A DNA stretch of 64,000 nucleotides from Marinobacter iranensis (GTDB lineage Bacteria > Pseudomonadota > Gammaproteobacteria > Pseudomonadales > Oleiphilaceae). The stretch's first letter is position 1; each line of letters begins with the position of its first letter. The notes under the pieces are model-generated. The model was not told the DNA's origin and made no database searches. It was given only the letters and a program-made list of their open reading frames with translations. Position numbers and translations under genes: made by a program. The DNA lies in assembly GCF_029207565.1 (NCBI RefSeq), contig NZ_JANCMW010000010.1, forward strand, positions 62,001 through 126,000. The letters are read 5' to 3'. Of this stretch, positions 8,119 to 17,723 are shown one piece after another.

Positions 8119-11034
8119 GTGGTTGAGAGCCGCACAAGAAAATTGTCCGCCAGAAATATTTCGGTGGCTGTACTGGTTCTGGTGGTGATCTATGCCCTTG
8201 CCGGGTTTGTGGTGTTGCCCTGGTGGCTGGAGCGGGCACTACCGGAACGGCTGGAGCAACACATGGGTTGGCAGGCGGAGATTGAAGACATCCGCGTGAA
8301 CCCCTTTGTCATGAGCGTTGAAGCCCTGAACCTGAAGGCATCGGACAGCGAGGGTGAGCCGGTGGTCGCCTTTGACAGCCTGTACGCCAATCTCGGCGTC
8401 TGGCGCCTGATCACCGGGGTTGTGGCGCTGCAGAATATTGAGCTCGAAGAACCCTACATCCGCCTGGACCTGCTGGAGGACTACAGTGTCAATTATGCCC
8501 GTGACTGGCAGGCCAACAATCCCGCGGGAGAAGAGCAACCGGCCGCCGACGAGCCGGATTCCGGGGAGCCGGTCCGGCTCTATTTTGACCGGGTCAGGGT
8601 GTCTGGTGGCGAACTGCTGTTCCGGGACTTCAGTCAGCAAGGCCAGGAGGCATTCCGGGTAACACCCCTGGATCTGGCGCTGAACGACCTGGCAACCTGG
8701 CCCCGTGATGACGCCGAGAGTAACTATTACCTGCTGGCGGCGGTCGGCAGCCAGACCATAGAATGGGAGGGGGACCTGAGTATTTCCCCCCTGTATTCGC
8801 AAGGGTTTATCAAACTGGGCGATGTCTCCCATGAAACGCTCCAGCACTTCCTCAAACCCTACCTTCCCTATCACCTCCGCAGTGGTAGTGTGACCCTGAG
8901 TTCCCAGTACGAACTGCAATCTCCCGGCGAGTTTTTCCTCACTACGTCAGACGGCCAGGTTACCATCGAAAACGTTGACCTCGGTCTTGAGGCGAACAGC
9001 GAAGAAAGTCTGTTTTCCGCCGACAGTCTCAGCGTTGGCGATATAAGTTTTGGGCTCAACAACCGCGAAGCTTCAACCGGTACCGTCAATATCGACGGCA
9101 TGAATCTGGCGCTGCATCGCGATCAGAACGGGCAGATTAATCTTCTGGCCCCCTTCCAGGAGGGTACCGACGGGCCTCAGGACGACGAAGGCGGCTCGGG
9201 TGCCCCCTTCCGCTGGTCGGTGGCCGGAGTGGAGTTGGGCAACAGTCAGGTGACCTGGCGCGATGATCAGCCCCAAACCAGTGCCGAACTGGCGCTCGAG
9301 GATCTGTCGGTCAGTATTGACCAGATTTCCCACCGCCTGGAAGACCCGGTTAACTACAGTGCCAACGCTTCCCTGAACGGTGGCGGAAAATTGTCGATTA
9401 ACGGCCAGGCTACGCTCACGCCTTTCACCCTTGAAGCCGGTATCTCCGGAACGGAAATCGCCTTGGCACAGTTCGGCACCTACGTCAGCGAAGCCGTCAA
9501 TCTGGATGTCAGGGACGGTCTGCTGACTGTCGACGGCAACCTGGACCTGGATCAGCAGAAGGAGCCACTGACGGGCACATTCAGCGGTACCGGCGAGGTG
9601 TCGGCCCTTGATCTGCGCCTGGGCGACAATGACGCGCCCCTGATCCAGTGGGAGAGCATGCGCCTGCAGCCAGTGGAATATAATGTGGCACCGGCGCGGC
9701 TAGAGATCGGAACCATCACCCTGGCCGGCCCTTCCGTGAACGTGGTTCGCCAAGGCAGCGGCGTTCACAATATCGAGAGAATTGTCAGGGACTCGTCGTC
9801 GGAAGGGGAAGCGTCAGCCGGGGATGAAAATACCAATGGGGGCGAACCTGAGTTTATCTTTCGCATTGGCCAGTTGATGCTGGAAGAGGGCGCCGTTTCC
9901 TACACCGATCGAACGCTGGACCCGGCCTTTGCAACGCGGATCGACCAGTTGCGTGGCTCAGTGACTGGGCTCAGTAATGTGGCGCCGCAACAGGGCCAGC
10001 TTTCGATGCAGGGGCGTGTAGGGGATGTTGCCAGCATGACTCTGAATGGCTCCGTGGGCACCCTGGGAACAGAGGAAACCAGTGACCTGAAGCTGGCCAT
10101 GGAGGGGGTGTCACTGCCCATGTTGTCGCCCTACTTCGGCCGCTATCTCGGTTACAGTGTGGACAGTGGCAAACTCAATCTTGACCTGGATTATGAGTTT
10201 TCCGGTAGCCGTCTGGATGCGGCCAACAGCGTGGTCCTGAAGCAACTTGAGCTTGGAGCGCCGGTACCCAGTGATGAGGCTGTGAGCGCGCCGGTGAAGC
10301 TGGGCCTGGCGTTGCTGCGGGACCGGCAGGGGGTCATCGACATCAACCTGCCCATCAGTGGTGACCTGGATAACCCGGATTTCAGTGTGGGCCAGGTGGT
10401 CATGCGCGCGTTCGTAAACCTTGTCGCCAAGGCCGCGACGTCACCGTTCAGTATGTTGGGCTCCATTGCCGACCTGGCGGGCCTGTCGGGAGAGGAGCTG
10501 GGCAGGGTCAGCTTTGAGGCCGGCCGCACCGAGCTCGCCGAAGGCGAAGACGTCAAGCTGGAGACCCTCGGCAAAGCACTGAATGATCGTCCCGGTCTGG
10601 CCCTCAATGTACGCGGTGCCGTTGCACCACAAGCCGACGGCAATGCGCTGAGGCGCCAGAAACTGTTTGAGGATCTGGGCATTGCCGACGCGGATTCAGC
10701 ATCCGAGCGCATTACGCGACTGGAGCGGGCGTACGAAAACTCCGACTACGTCGCGTCGATAAACGAGTTCCGCAACGACGTTGCCGGCAATAACGGCGAG
10801 CCAGGTGAGCAGGAATGGGAGCAGGCGTTGGTGGAACGGTTGATCGCGACTATCGAACTGCCACCGGAGGCATTGGGTAACCTGGCGACTTCACGGGGCG
10901 TGTGGCTGCGAGAGCAGATGCTGGAAGAGTATGACGTGCCGGCCAACCAGATATACCTGCTGGACCCTGTGCGCGATGCCAGCGCCAATGACGAAGGCAA
11001 GGTTACCATCAGCTTCGAGCTGGATGCCCGCTGA
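8119..11034 (+). CDS. DUF748 / AsmA-like envelope protein
   Basis: A protein of about 971 residues with one N-terminal membrane anchor (ISVAVLVLVVIYALAGFVVL) and a very long periplasmic part made of repeated beta-rich segments, characteristic of DUF748 proteins. These are distant relatives of AsmA, TamB and other bridge-like proteins thought to help lipid movement or outer-membrane assembly. The GTG at 8119 has AAGGAG 6 bp upstream and is preferred over the ATG at 8098, which lies before that ribosome binding site. Monocistronic. The C-terminal ~120 residues (LNVRGAVAPQADGNALRRQKL...) resemble the end domain seen in this family. Exact role unknown. Confidence 0.75.
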   Translation: MVESRTRKLSARNISVAVLVLVVIYALAGFVVLPWWLERALPERLEQHMGWQAEIEDIRVNPFVMSVEALNLKASDSEGEPVVAFDSLYANLGVWRLITGVVALQNIELEEPYIRLDLLEDYSVNYARDWQANNPAGEEQPAADEPDSGEPVRLYFDRVRVSGGELLFRDFSQQGQEAFRVTPLDLALNDLATWPRDDAESNYYLLAAVGSQTIEWEGDLSISPLYSQGFIKLGDVSHETLQHFLKPYLPYHLRSGSVTLSSQYELQSPGEFFLTTSDGQVTIENVDLGLEANSEESLFSADSLSVGDISFGLNNREASTGTVNIDGMNLALHRDQNGQINLLAPFQEGTDGPQDDEGGSGAPFRWSVAGVELGNSQVTWRDDQPQTSAELALEDLSVSIDQISHRLEDPVNYSANASLNGGGKLSINGQATLTPFTLEAGISGTEIALAQFGTYVSEAVNLDVRDGLLTVDGNLDLDQQKEPLTGTFSGTGEVSALDLRLGDNDAPLIQWESMRLQPVEYNVAPARLEIGTITLAGPSVNVVRQGSGVHNIERIVRDSSSEGEASAGDENTNGGEPEFIFRIGQLMLEEGAVSYTDRTLDPAFATRIDQLRGSVTGLSNVAPQQGQLSMQGRVGDVASMTLNGSVGTLGTEETSDLKLAMEGVSLPMLSPYFGRYLGYSVDSGKLNLDLDYEFSGSRLDAANSVVLKQLELGAPVPSDEAVSAPVKLGLALLRDRQGVIDINLPISGDLDNPDFSVGQVVMRAFVNLVAKAATSPFSMLGSIADLAGLSGEELGRVSFEAGRTELAEGEDVKLETLGKALNDRPGLALNVRGAVAPQADGNALRRQKLFEDLGIADADSASERITRLERAYENSDYVASINEFRNDVAGNNGEPGEQEWEQALVERLIATIELPPEALGNLATSRGVWLREQMLEEYDVPANQIYLLDPVRDASANDEGKVTISFELDAR

Positions 11035-11046
11035 CCCTGGCCTTGG

Positions 11047-11910
11047 TCAGGGCGTTTCGGGATCGGGGATGCCTGGCGGCAACTGCAGTCCGTGGTTGTC
11101 AACCAGCTTCTGGTAGCGGCCATCCCGGATCAGTGGTGACAGCATTTGCTCAAGGGCGCCTGGACTTATCGGTCCGTTTTCCCGGGCCATGATGTGGAGC
11201 TGATAGGTCTGGTCGGCGGTATCGGACACCAGGAATCGGTCCCTGTCGCCGGGATTGTCCGCCAGATGTTTCCGGAGATAGGAACGGCTGACCACGGCAA
11301 CCTCCGCAAGGGACGGGCGGTCCGCCTTGATCAGGTCCAGGTTGCGGCTATGACTGTGGGAGAACTCGATATTGAACCGTTCTTCGAGTTCGGCATTGTC
11401 GGTGGACAGTCCGGCGAAGCCATAGTGATAGCCGGAGATGGCAACGATGTGTCGTTCTGCGATGTTGTCGAAGAAACTCTGGCCTCGCCCAGGCTTGTTC
11501 AGAGCTACATAGACATCCTCGTCCATCAGCACTGGATAGGTGGCCTGGACTGGCAGGCGTTCCCAGCCCCAGTTCGGGTTCTCGAAGAAGATGACGTCGA
11601 ACAATCCGGCCTGGAAATCGAGGTGCCGGCGCTTGGGGGAGGTGTGGACAATCCTGAAGATGACGTTGTTATTGGATGTGTTCAGCTCTTGCAGCAAGTC
11701 ACCGAGCAGGCCCTCTGCCTCGCTGTGATTGCTCACGGCGGCGACTGGCGGGAAATCGTAGACACCAACTGAAATTTCAGTCTGGGCAGAAACACCTGTC
11801 GAGAAACTGCATGCCACGGACAGGCACAATATCATTAAGGCGGATTTCGGTAAGTGTCGGAGTCTCAAGGTCTGGCGCTTCCAGATGGTAAAATTTGAAC
11901 GTTCATTCAC
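11047..11910 (-). CDS. Periplasmic solute-binding protein, family 3-like
   Basis: A 287-residue protein with an N-terminal export signal (ALMILCLSVACSFSTGVSAQ, about residues 25-43, cleavage after SAQ or VSA) followed by a sequence starting TEISVGVYDFPPVAAV, typical of type 2 periplasmic binding proteins of the amino-acid class. It lacks partner ABC genes nearby, so it may be an orphan binding protein or a sensor-like protein acting with a signalling system elsewhere. The C-terminal YQKLVDNHGLQLPPG is also typical. The start used gives a long signal n-region; ATG at residue 26 is a possible alternative. Confidence 0.6.
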   Translation of the reverse strand: MNERSNFTIWKRQTLRLRHLPKSALMILCLSVACSFSTGVSAQTEISVGVYDFPPVAAVSNHSEAEGLLGDLLQELNTSNNNVIFRIVHTSPKRRHLDFQAGLFDVIFFENPNWGWERLPVQATYPVLMDEDVYVALNKPGRGQSFFDNIAERHIVAISGYHYGFAGLSTDNAELEERFNIEFSHSHSRNLDLIKADRPSLAEVAVVSRSYLRKHLADNPGDRDRFLVSDTADQTYQLHIMARENGPISPGALEQMLSPLIRDGRYQKLVDNHGLQLPPGIPDPETP

Positions 11911-11978
11911 ATTACCATCGTTTAATCTTAGTCAGAAGAGGCCAATTATAAACTTATGCAAAACGGGGAAAATACGGT

Positions 11979-12572
11979 ATGAACCGCCCTCTCAGTCATT
12001 TCTTTGCCTATGTCTCCCGCTTGCGGTGGATCAAACGCTGGGGGCTGATGCGCAATGCCATTGAGGAAAACGTTGCCACCCATTCGTGGGAGGTGGCTAC
12101 CCTGGCCCATGCCCTTGCGATTATTCGTAACCGGCACTTCGGTGGGCAGGTGAATGTCGACCGGATTGCCGCCGCCGCCCTTTACCACGACGCCACGGAA
12201 GTGATCACCGGGGATTTGCCAACACCGGTCAAATACCATTCCCGGGTCATGCGTGAGGCTTTCGGGGATATTGAACACAAGGCTGAGGCGGAACTGCTGG
12301 CACTTCTGCCCCCTGATTTGCGGGAGGACTTTGCGCCCTATATTCGCGAATCGCAACTGGCGCCGGAAGAGAAGGAACTGATCAAGGCGGCGGACCGCCT
12401 GTCTGCCCTGTTGAAATGTCAGGCGGAAATGCAGGCCGGTAACAAGGAATTCGAGCCAGCGGCAGGCCATATCCGCAGAAAGCTGGAGCAAGATGGCCTG
12501 CCTGAGGTGATGTATTTCCTGGAAGTATTTGCACCGGGTTATCAGCGGCCGCTCGACAACCTTCTTGGATGA
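11979..12572 (+). CDS. yfbR: 5'-deoxynucleotidase, HD domain (YfbR-like)
   Basis: A 197-residue HD-domain phosphohydrolase that dephosphorylates deoxynucleoside monophosphates. Metal ligands are visible in order: His in THSWEVATLAHAL (about residue 33), the HD pair in ALYHDATEVITGDL (about 68-69) and the distal Asp in KAADRLSALLK (about 137). The arrangement, the TGDLPTPVKY substrate region and the length match E. coli YfbR closely. GGGGAAAA precedes the ATG. Apparently monocistronic. Confidence 0.9.
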   Translation: MNRPLSHFFAYVSRLRWIKRWGLMRNAIEENVATHSWEVATLAHALAIIRNRHFGGQVNVDRIAAAALYHDATEVITGDLPTPVKYHSRVMREAFGDIEHKAEAELLALLPPDLREDFAPYIRESQLAPEEKELIKAADRLSALLKCQAEMQAGNKEFEPAAGHIRRKLEQDGLPEVMYFLEVFAPGYQRPLDNLLG

Positions 12573-12607
12573 GGCTGTCGGCGGCCATGGAATTCACCGG
12601 TGGTGGC

Positions 12608-13642
12608 TCAGCTGTTACCGGCTGAGGCCACCATGCCACCGCGCAGCCCATCCTGCTTTACGCTCTGGCGCACGATGTCCTCGGGGCTGCCGGCCAGTTC
12701 CCGGAACATCCCCATGGAGCCCAGAAGCGCCGAGGATTCGTAAGGCACGAAGACCCGTTCGCCGTCTTTGGCCATGTTCGGCAACACCTTGATATAGCTT
12801 TGTCCCAGCAGATAGCCGATAACCGTCTGCTTGTTCTGTTCGGTGTCCCCCATGGCGCTCAGAACCAGGCGGATGGATTCCTGCTCACCCTGGGCCCGCA
12901 GGATGGCGGACTCCTTGTCACCCTGGGCGTTGAGAATGGACGATTCGCGCTGGCCCTGGGCCATGGCAATGGCTGCGGACTTCTCACCTTCCGCCTCGGT
13001 TACCGTGGCACGGCGTTTACGCTCTGCGGCCATCTGCAGGCGCATCGCCTCTTCCACTTCCTCCGGCATACTGATGTCCTGCACTTCAACACGGGTCAGC
13101 TTCACACCCCATTTGGAAGCGGCTTCTTCCATTTCCGCCTGGATAGCGTTGTTCACTTCGCTGCGGGATTCGAACAGCTTGTCCAGTTCCATCTTGCCCA
13201 CCACCGAACGCAGGGTGGTTTTCGCCAGCACTTCCACCGCCTGGCTCATATTGGCCACTTCGTAAACCGCGCGGCGTGGGTCGATGATCTGGTAATACAG
13301 TGCGCCATTGATGGTCACGGTGACGTTGTCGGTGGTGACCACAGGCTGGCCGGGAAAGTCCATCACGGTCTCGCGGCGGTCAATTCGAGTCTCAAAGCTG
13401 CTGCTGGGATGATACTCGTCACCGATGCGCATGTAGCGGGTCATGGTAATGGCGCGCGGGCGCTCAATGAACGGGATGATGATGTTCACGCCACTTTCCA
13501 GGATGCGGTGAAACGACCCCAGCCGCTCGATCACCATGACCTCGGACTGGCGAACGATTACCAGGCCCTTGGCGATGATGAAAATACCAATAACAACAAA
13601 AATGAGGCTGATAACCAGCCCGGGGGAAATAACCGATTCCAT
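12608..13642 (-). CDS. SPFH/stomatin-like membrane protein (paraslipin, QmcA type)
   Basis: A 344-residue protein with a single N-terminal membrane helix (LVISLIFVVIGIFIIAKGL), an SPFH domain (about residues 25-200, containing VVTTDNVTVTINGALYYQI) and a long charged coiled-coil region with repeated ALA/GLU-rich segments (MAAERKRRATVTEAEGEKSAAIAMAQGQ). Such proteins form large ring-like oligomers in the inner membrane and act with NfeD-like partners in membrane organisation or protease control. The upstream gene, 2 bp away, encodes that NfeD partner, so this is a classical nfeD-slipin operon. Confidence 0.9.
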   Translation of the reverse strand: MESVISPGLVISLIFVVIGIFIIAKGLVIVRQSEVMVIERLGSFHRILESGVNIIIPFIERPRAITMTRYMRIGDEYHPSSSFETRIDRRETVMDFPGQPVVTTDNVTVTINGALYYQIIDPRRAVYEVANMSQAVEVLAKTTLRSVVGKMELDKLFESRSEVNNAIQAEMEEAASKWGVKLTRVEVQDISMPEEVEEAMRLQMAAERKRRATVTEAEGEKSAAIAMAQGQRESSILNAQGDKESAILRAQGEQESIRLVLSAMGDTEQNKQTVIGYLLGQSYIKVLPNMAKDGERVFVPYESSALLGSMGMFRELAGSPEDIVRQSVKQDGLRGGMVASAGNS

Positions 13643-13644
13643 GT

Positions 13645-14103
13645 TTACTGCTCCTTGTGATTGATCGTGTGAACAACGGCGGTGGTGCCGTCAAAACGCT
13701 CGAAAATAACCTCGGTGCCGTCCGGCAAGTCGGTCGTGCCGGTATCGCTGGTACGCAGGCGATAGAAATCGCCATTGACCTTGATGCCGCTGGCGTCGTC
13801 AAAATCCCGTTTCAGCGTCCGGTACCGGTTGCCCTGTTCCACACCGGTGCCGGTGGTGCCGTAGGCCACGCCTTTGGGCGAAAACCGGGGCTTGATCCAG
13901 CGAATGGCAACGGGTACCAGGATGCCTGAAAACACACCCATGCCCACCAGTTGCCATTCAAAGGGCGCGCCCAGGAAGGTCAGTACTGCCGTCAGCGCAG
14001 CCGCGATACCCAGTGCCAGTAACACCAGCACACCGGACGTCAGCTCCGCGAGACTCAGCACAAGGGCAAGAATCAGCCAGAAATGCGTAAGGCTCCATTC
14101 CAT
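13645..14103 (-). CDS. NfeD-like membrane protein
   Basis: A 152-residue protein with three or four N-terminal hydrophobic segments (FWLILALVLSLAELTSGVLVLLALG and following) and a C-terminal soluble OB-fold domain (about residues 90-150, IKVNGDFYRLRTSDTGTTDLPDGTEVIFERFDGTTAVV). This is the short NfeD type without the ClpP-like protease part. ATG 14103 is chosen; the open frame extends 28 residues further upstream without family resemblance. It sits 2 bp upstream of the SPFH gene with which NfeD proteins form a complex. Confidence 0.85.
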   Translation of the reverse strand: MEWSLTHFWLILALVLSLAELTSGVLVLLALGIAAALTAVLTFLGAPFEWQLVGMGVFSGILVPVAIRWIKPRFSPKGVAYGTTGTGVEQGNRYRTLKRDFDDASGIKVNGDFYRLRTSDTGTTDLPDGTEVIFERFDGTTAVVHTINHKEQ

Positions 14104-14351
14104 ACAGAAGCATCCGTTAGTGACAGAAAAGGGGTGGACCGGTGATTGTACCCAAATCAGGCCGCCGCCGTCGCGAATTGTGCACATTCACGGGGTGGGA
14201 GTCACGAAGGGAGTCACGATTTCAATGTCATCAGACGGTTCACCGCCAGGGGTGGCCGTATTGCCCCTGCTGCGGGTGCGCTTTTGCCATATCCAGCGGC
14301 CCGACACCTGATAGAGTAAGCAACACATTGCACAACAAGAGGTCGTCGACC

Positions 14352-15167
14352 ATGAAGAAGCTGAACAACAGGGTTGCGGTAGTCACCGGTGCGGGTTCCG
14401 GTATTGGCCGGGCACTGGCCAGTGCACTGGCGGCAAAGGGCTGTCGCCTGGCACTTTCGGACGTCAATGAGGCGGGTCTTGCCGAAACCGCAGCGGATTG
14501 CAGCGGTGTGGAGGTTCGCACCTATACCCTGGATGTTTCAGACCGGGATGCGATTTATGCCCATGCGGAACAGGTAATGGCGGACTTCGGCCAGGTGAAC
14601 CTGGTGATCAACAACGCCGGTGTCGCCCTTTCCGCATCGGTACGGGAAATGACCGACGACGACTTCAAGTGGATCATGGATATCGATTTCTGGGGTGTGG
14701 CTCATGGTACTCGCGCGTTCCTGCCGCACCTGATCGCCTCCGGGGACGGTCACGTGGTCAATATTTCCAGTGTATTCGGGCTGATTGGCGTGCCTAAACA
14801 GAGCGCCTATAACGCGGCCAAGTTCGCGGTTCGCGGCTTCACTGAATCCCTGCGCCAGGAGATGAAGCTGGAAAAGCAGCCGGTAGCTGTCAGCTGCGTC
14901 CATCCCGGTGGTATCCGTACCAACATTGCCAATGCAGCGCGCATGGGCAAATCGGAAAACGCCGAGGCCCAGCGCAAAGGCTTCGACAAGCTTGCCATGA
15001 CCACACCGGAGAAAGCGGCCGATACGATTGTCAGGGGCATTCTGAAGAACGAGTCCCGCATTCTGGTGGGCCCGGACGCCTGGGGCATTGATGCCCTGAA
15101 CCGGGTGTTGGGTTCCGCATACCAGCCCCTGGTCGAGCGGTTTTCACGGAAAAGCCTATACGTCTGA
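14352..15167 (+). CDS. Short-chain dehydrogenase/reductase
   Basis: A 271-residue classical SDR oxidoreductase. The nucleotide-binding TGAGSGIGRAL (about residues 12-22), the NNAG motif near 90, the catalytic Ser in NISSVFG (about 140) and the YNAAK catalytic pair (about 155-159) are all present, so it should be active with NAD(P)(H). The acidic residue after the second strand (LSDVNEAG) favours NAD. The substrate is unknown; relatives act on lipids or alcohols. ATG 14352 is preferred because the longer open frame has no family similarity. Monocistronic. Confidence 0.88.
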   Translation: MKKLNNRVAVVTGAGSGIGRALASALAAKGCRLALSDVNEAGLAETAADCSGVEVRTYTLDVSDRDAIYAHAEQVMADFGQVNLVINNAGVALSASVREMTDDDFKWIMDIDFWGVAHGTRAFLPHLIASGDGHVVNISSVFGLIGVPKQSAYNAAKFAVRGFTESLRQEMKLEKQPVAVSCVHPGGIRTNIANAARMGKSENAEAQRKGFDKLAMTTPEKAADTIVRGILKNESRILVGPDAWGIDALNRVLGSAYQPLVERFSRKSLYV

Positions 15168-15303
15168 TCCCTTTTTCATGCTTGCCGTATCTCCGTGGTC
15201 GCAAGGCGGACTGCCGGGGTGATTGAAGCCAGGTAACGGCCGCTGTATATTTTACATACAGTCACTCACCCGACCCACGCTGTATTTCAGGGAAAGAGGC
15301 AGC

Positions 15304-16404
15304 ATGAAAACACCCCAGCACCCGGACCTTGGTGCGTCGCTTGAACAAAGCCGCTCAGGGCTCCGGGATACCCATCGCCGCTCACTGATGCGGGCGCTCT
15401 TTCTGGTTACCGGTTCCGCGCTGGTGGTGTTCGGCTGCCTGCAGATTCTGAACGGCTATATCTGGCTGGCGACCGGCGAGTTCATTGCCAGCCTGCTGCT
15501 GTTTTTCGGGGGAACCAGGATCAACCGAACGCCTCGTCTCCAGGTCTGGATTTACAGTTACCTGATAACGGGGTTTTCCTTTGCTCTGCTGATCATGCTG
15601 GTGCCCGAGGCCTCGGTGTCGGCCTTCGTGTGGGTGCTGATGATGCCGGTTCTGGCCTACCTGCTGCTGGGCAAGAAAGAAGGGTTCCTGCTTAGCGCGC
15701 CATTCGTGGCGGCCGGCTGCGTGACCTACTACTTTCACCTGGAGTTCGTCGCTGATGCTGGCGGCATGATTGATCTACTGAACATGGTGCTCTGCGCCAT
15801 CCTGATGCTGGGATTTATCCATCTTTATGAAACCCGTCGCGAGGAAGCCGAGCATAAACTGTTCACCCTCGCGCAGACCGACGCGCTGACCGGCCTGGCC
15901 AACCGCGCCAACTTCCAGAGCACCCTGGCCCGCACTCTCGCGGAAAGCGCCCGCAGTGGCGCCGGTTTTGCGTTGGTGATCATGGACATCGACCACTTCA
16001 AGGTGGTGAATGACACCATGGGCCATGATGCGGGAGACAAGGTGCTACAGGACATCGGCCAGCGCCTGACCGAGCGCCTGCGCACCACGGATGCCGTTGG
16101 CCGGCTGGGGGGAGAGGAATTCGGGTTGATCCTGCGGGATGTGAAACCGGAGGATTCTTTTGAGCTAATGGATGAGTTGCGTCAGCGTATCGCCGCCAGC
16201 GAGTTGCCCTATGGTGAGGCCACGATCCGGGTAACGGCGTCATTCGGTATCGCCCACTATCCCGACCATGCCACTGAAGTAGAGAGCCTGTTCCGGATTG
16301 CAGACCGCTGCCTGTTCAGCGGCAAGCGTGCCGGCCGCAATATTGTTGCCAGAGCTGGTCTGTCGGCGGTCAAAGACCAGCGCGCTGCCGGTGGCCCGTT
16401 ATAA
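15304..16404 (+). CDS. Membrane-bound diguanylate cyclase (GGDEF)
   Basis: A 366-residue protein with about six membrane helices (residues ~30-180) followed by a GGDEF domain that makes cyclic di-GMP. The active site reads RLGGEEFGLIL, an allowed GGEEF variant, and an RTTD motif lies exactly five residues before it, matching the product-inhibition I-site. The substrate-loop DIDHFKVVNDTMGHDAGDKVL is intact, so the enzyme should be active. The N-terminal membrane part probably senses an unknown signal. ATG 15304 is preceded by GAAAGAGG. No phosphodiesterase partner is adjacent. Confidence 0.9.
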   Translation: MKTPQHPDLGASLEQSRSGLRDTHRRSLMRALFLVTGSALVVFGCLQILNGYIWLATGEFIASLLLFFGGTRINRTPRLQVWIYSYLITGFSFALLIMLVPEASVSAFVWVLMMPVLAYLLLGKKEGFLLSAPFVAAGCVTYYFHLEFVADAGGMIDLLNMVLCAILMLGFIHLYETRREEAEHKLFTLAQTDALTGLANRANFQSTLARTLAESARSGAGFALVIMDIDHFKVVNDTMGHDAGDKVLQDIGQRLTERLRTTDAVGRLGGEEFGLILRDVKPEDSFELMDELRQRIAASELPYGEATIRVTASFGIAHYPDHATEVESLFRIADRCLFSGKRAGRNIVARAGLSAVKDQRAAGGPL

Positions 16405-16445
16405 CCAAATGTCGTCTTACCGGTTCGGATAACTCCCAGGTTCGG

Positions 16446-16555
16446 GTCGTAAGCGGGCACCTTCTGCCAAAACCGTGCGGAGCCATGGATGGCGGAGCCC
16501 GAGCCGCACAGGGACGTCTTGAGGCGTGTTTTGGCAGAAGGTGCCCGCTTGCGAC
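16446..16555. repeat. Long palindromic intergenic element, copy 1 (CATGGATG core)
   Basis: Arms at 16446-16473 and 16528-16555 are inverted copies of 28 nt with one mismatch. Between them lie an inner small palindrome centred on CCATGGATGG and then the stretch GAGCCGCACAGGGACGTCTT. Copies at 32224-32342 and 60174-60286 have different arms but the same inner plan, so this is a repeat family. It sits between two convergent genes and could also stop transcription from both sides, though no strong U-run is present. Confidence 0.75.
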
Positions 16556-16589
16556 AGCACGGACTTAGCGATAACCGCAGGCTACTGGG

Positions 16590-17480
16590 CTACTGAATAG
16601 TCCGCCGATTCCCCTTCTGGTACTGCGGGGCAATGTACTCGTTGATCTGTTCCTTGAAACGGGCAATCAACTTGCTGTTGTCATGGTCCCAGGGGTGGAA
16701 TCCGGGCTTGAAGTATTCCAGCCAGGTTGGCGCCAGGCTGGAGAAGGTGCCGTTCTTGCCCCACATCCGCCACAGACCAAGGGCACTGTCCTTCAACGAA
16801 AAGTTCTTGCGGTCGTTCAGCATCATCCGTGTGGTGAAGTAGCTGGCCATTACGCCCAGCGCCGCGGTACTGAAGGCCAGGTAGAAGGTGCGCTCAGCGT
16901 AGGTACCGCCAACCTGGTTGAACACATCATAGGTCACCGCCTTGTGCTCGGTTTCCTCAATGGCATGCCACACCCACAGCGGGCGCATGGTCTCGTGCAT
17001 ATCCTCGCGAACGTCGTTCCGCTCCAGCAGCATGTCCGCCATCATCGCCGTCATGTGTTCCAGGGCGCAGGTGATGGCCAACTGGTGGCGTTTGGGTAGC
17101 TTCTTGGCGATACCCAGGACCACTTCCAGGTGTTCTTCCAGCTCTTCCACCGGCATGCCCTGATCCCGCACATGCTGGTTCATGGACTTGTGTTCCAGGG
17201 AATGCATGGCCTCCTGGCCTATAAAGCCCCTTACTTCCTTTTTCAGCTTGGGATCCTTGATCTGGTCCTGATAGTGGCGGACCGAATCCACGAAAAACTG
17301 CTCACCCTGCGGGAACAGCACCGACAGTGCATTCATCGTGTGGCTCAAGGTGTAACTGTTGTTAAGCCAGTAGCGGGGGACCTTCTCCCCGAACTCGAAG
17401 CCCATGCGTTGTGGCTTGATGGCAACGTTGTCCGGTGTGCGTGCAACCGGCCTGGTTTCAGTGGTTTTCGTTCTCAGCAT
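16590..17480 (-). CDS. PF10118-type predicted metal-dependent hydrolase
   Basis: A 296-residue protein related to the family named predicted metal-dependent hydrolases (PF10118), which has a ferritin-like helical fold. Likely metal ligands are in FIGQEAMHSLEHKSMNQ (about residues 88-104), CALEHMTAMMADML (about 138-151) and HAIEETEHKAVTYDVF (about 172-187), giving the E...EH pattern of a di-metal site. Two hydrophobic stretches near residues 195-225 may contact membrane. Relatives are common in lipid- and hydrocarbon-using marine bacteria; the reaction is not established. Confidence 0.7.
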   Translation of the reverse strand: MLRTKTTETRPVARTPDNVAIKPQRMGFEFGEKVPRYWLNNSYTLSHTMNALSVLFPQGEQFFVDSVRHYQDQIKDPKLKKEVRGFIGQEAMHSLEHKSMNQHVRDQGMPVEELEEHLEVVLGIAKKLPKRHQLAITCALEHMTAMMADMLLERNDVREDMHETMRPLWVWHAIEETEHKAVTYDVFNQVGGTYAERTFYLAFSTAALGVMASYFTTRMMLNDRKNFSLKDSALGLWRMWGKNGTFSSLAPTWLEYFKPGFHPWDHDNSKLIARFKEQINEYIAPQYQKGNRRTIQ

Positions 17481-17723
17481 GTCATTACTCCCGCGCTTCG
17501 GCGCTATGGCTGATGTGATGGCTCCAGTGTGGGTGAGTCAAGGCAGGCTTTGAATGCGAAAAGGGGACGGCCATCGTGGAGTAGGGGCCAGAGCTGGCCT
17601 CAATTGACTGTGCTGACGTGGTTGCCGGTGCCTCCAGTCACAGTGCCGCTGTGCCAGGCTTCTGATAGCATCGGTAGCAGTGAGTCCTCCCACAACAACT
17701 CTCACACAATACAAGGAACCTCC

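Noticed and set aside
12800..13660. 286-codon open frame antisense to the SPFH gene
   Set aside because: Covers a clear SPFH protein and is a compositional shadow without motifs.
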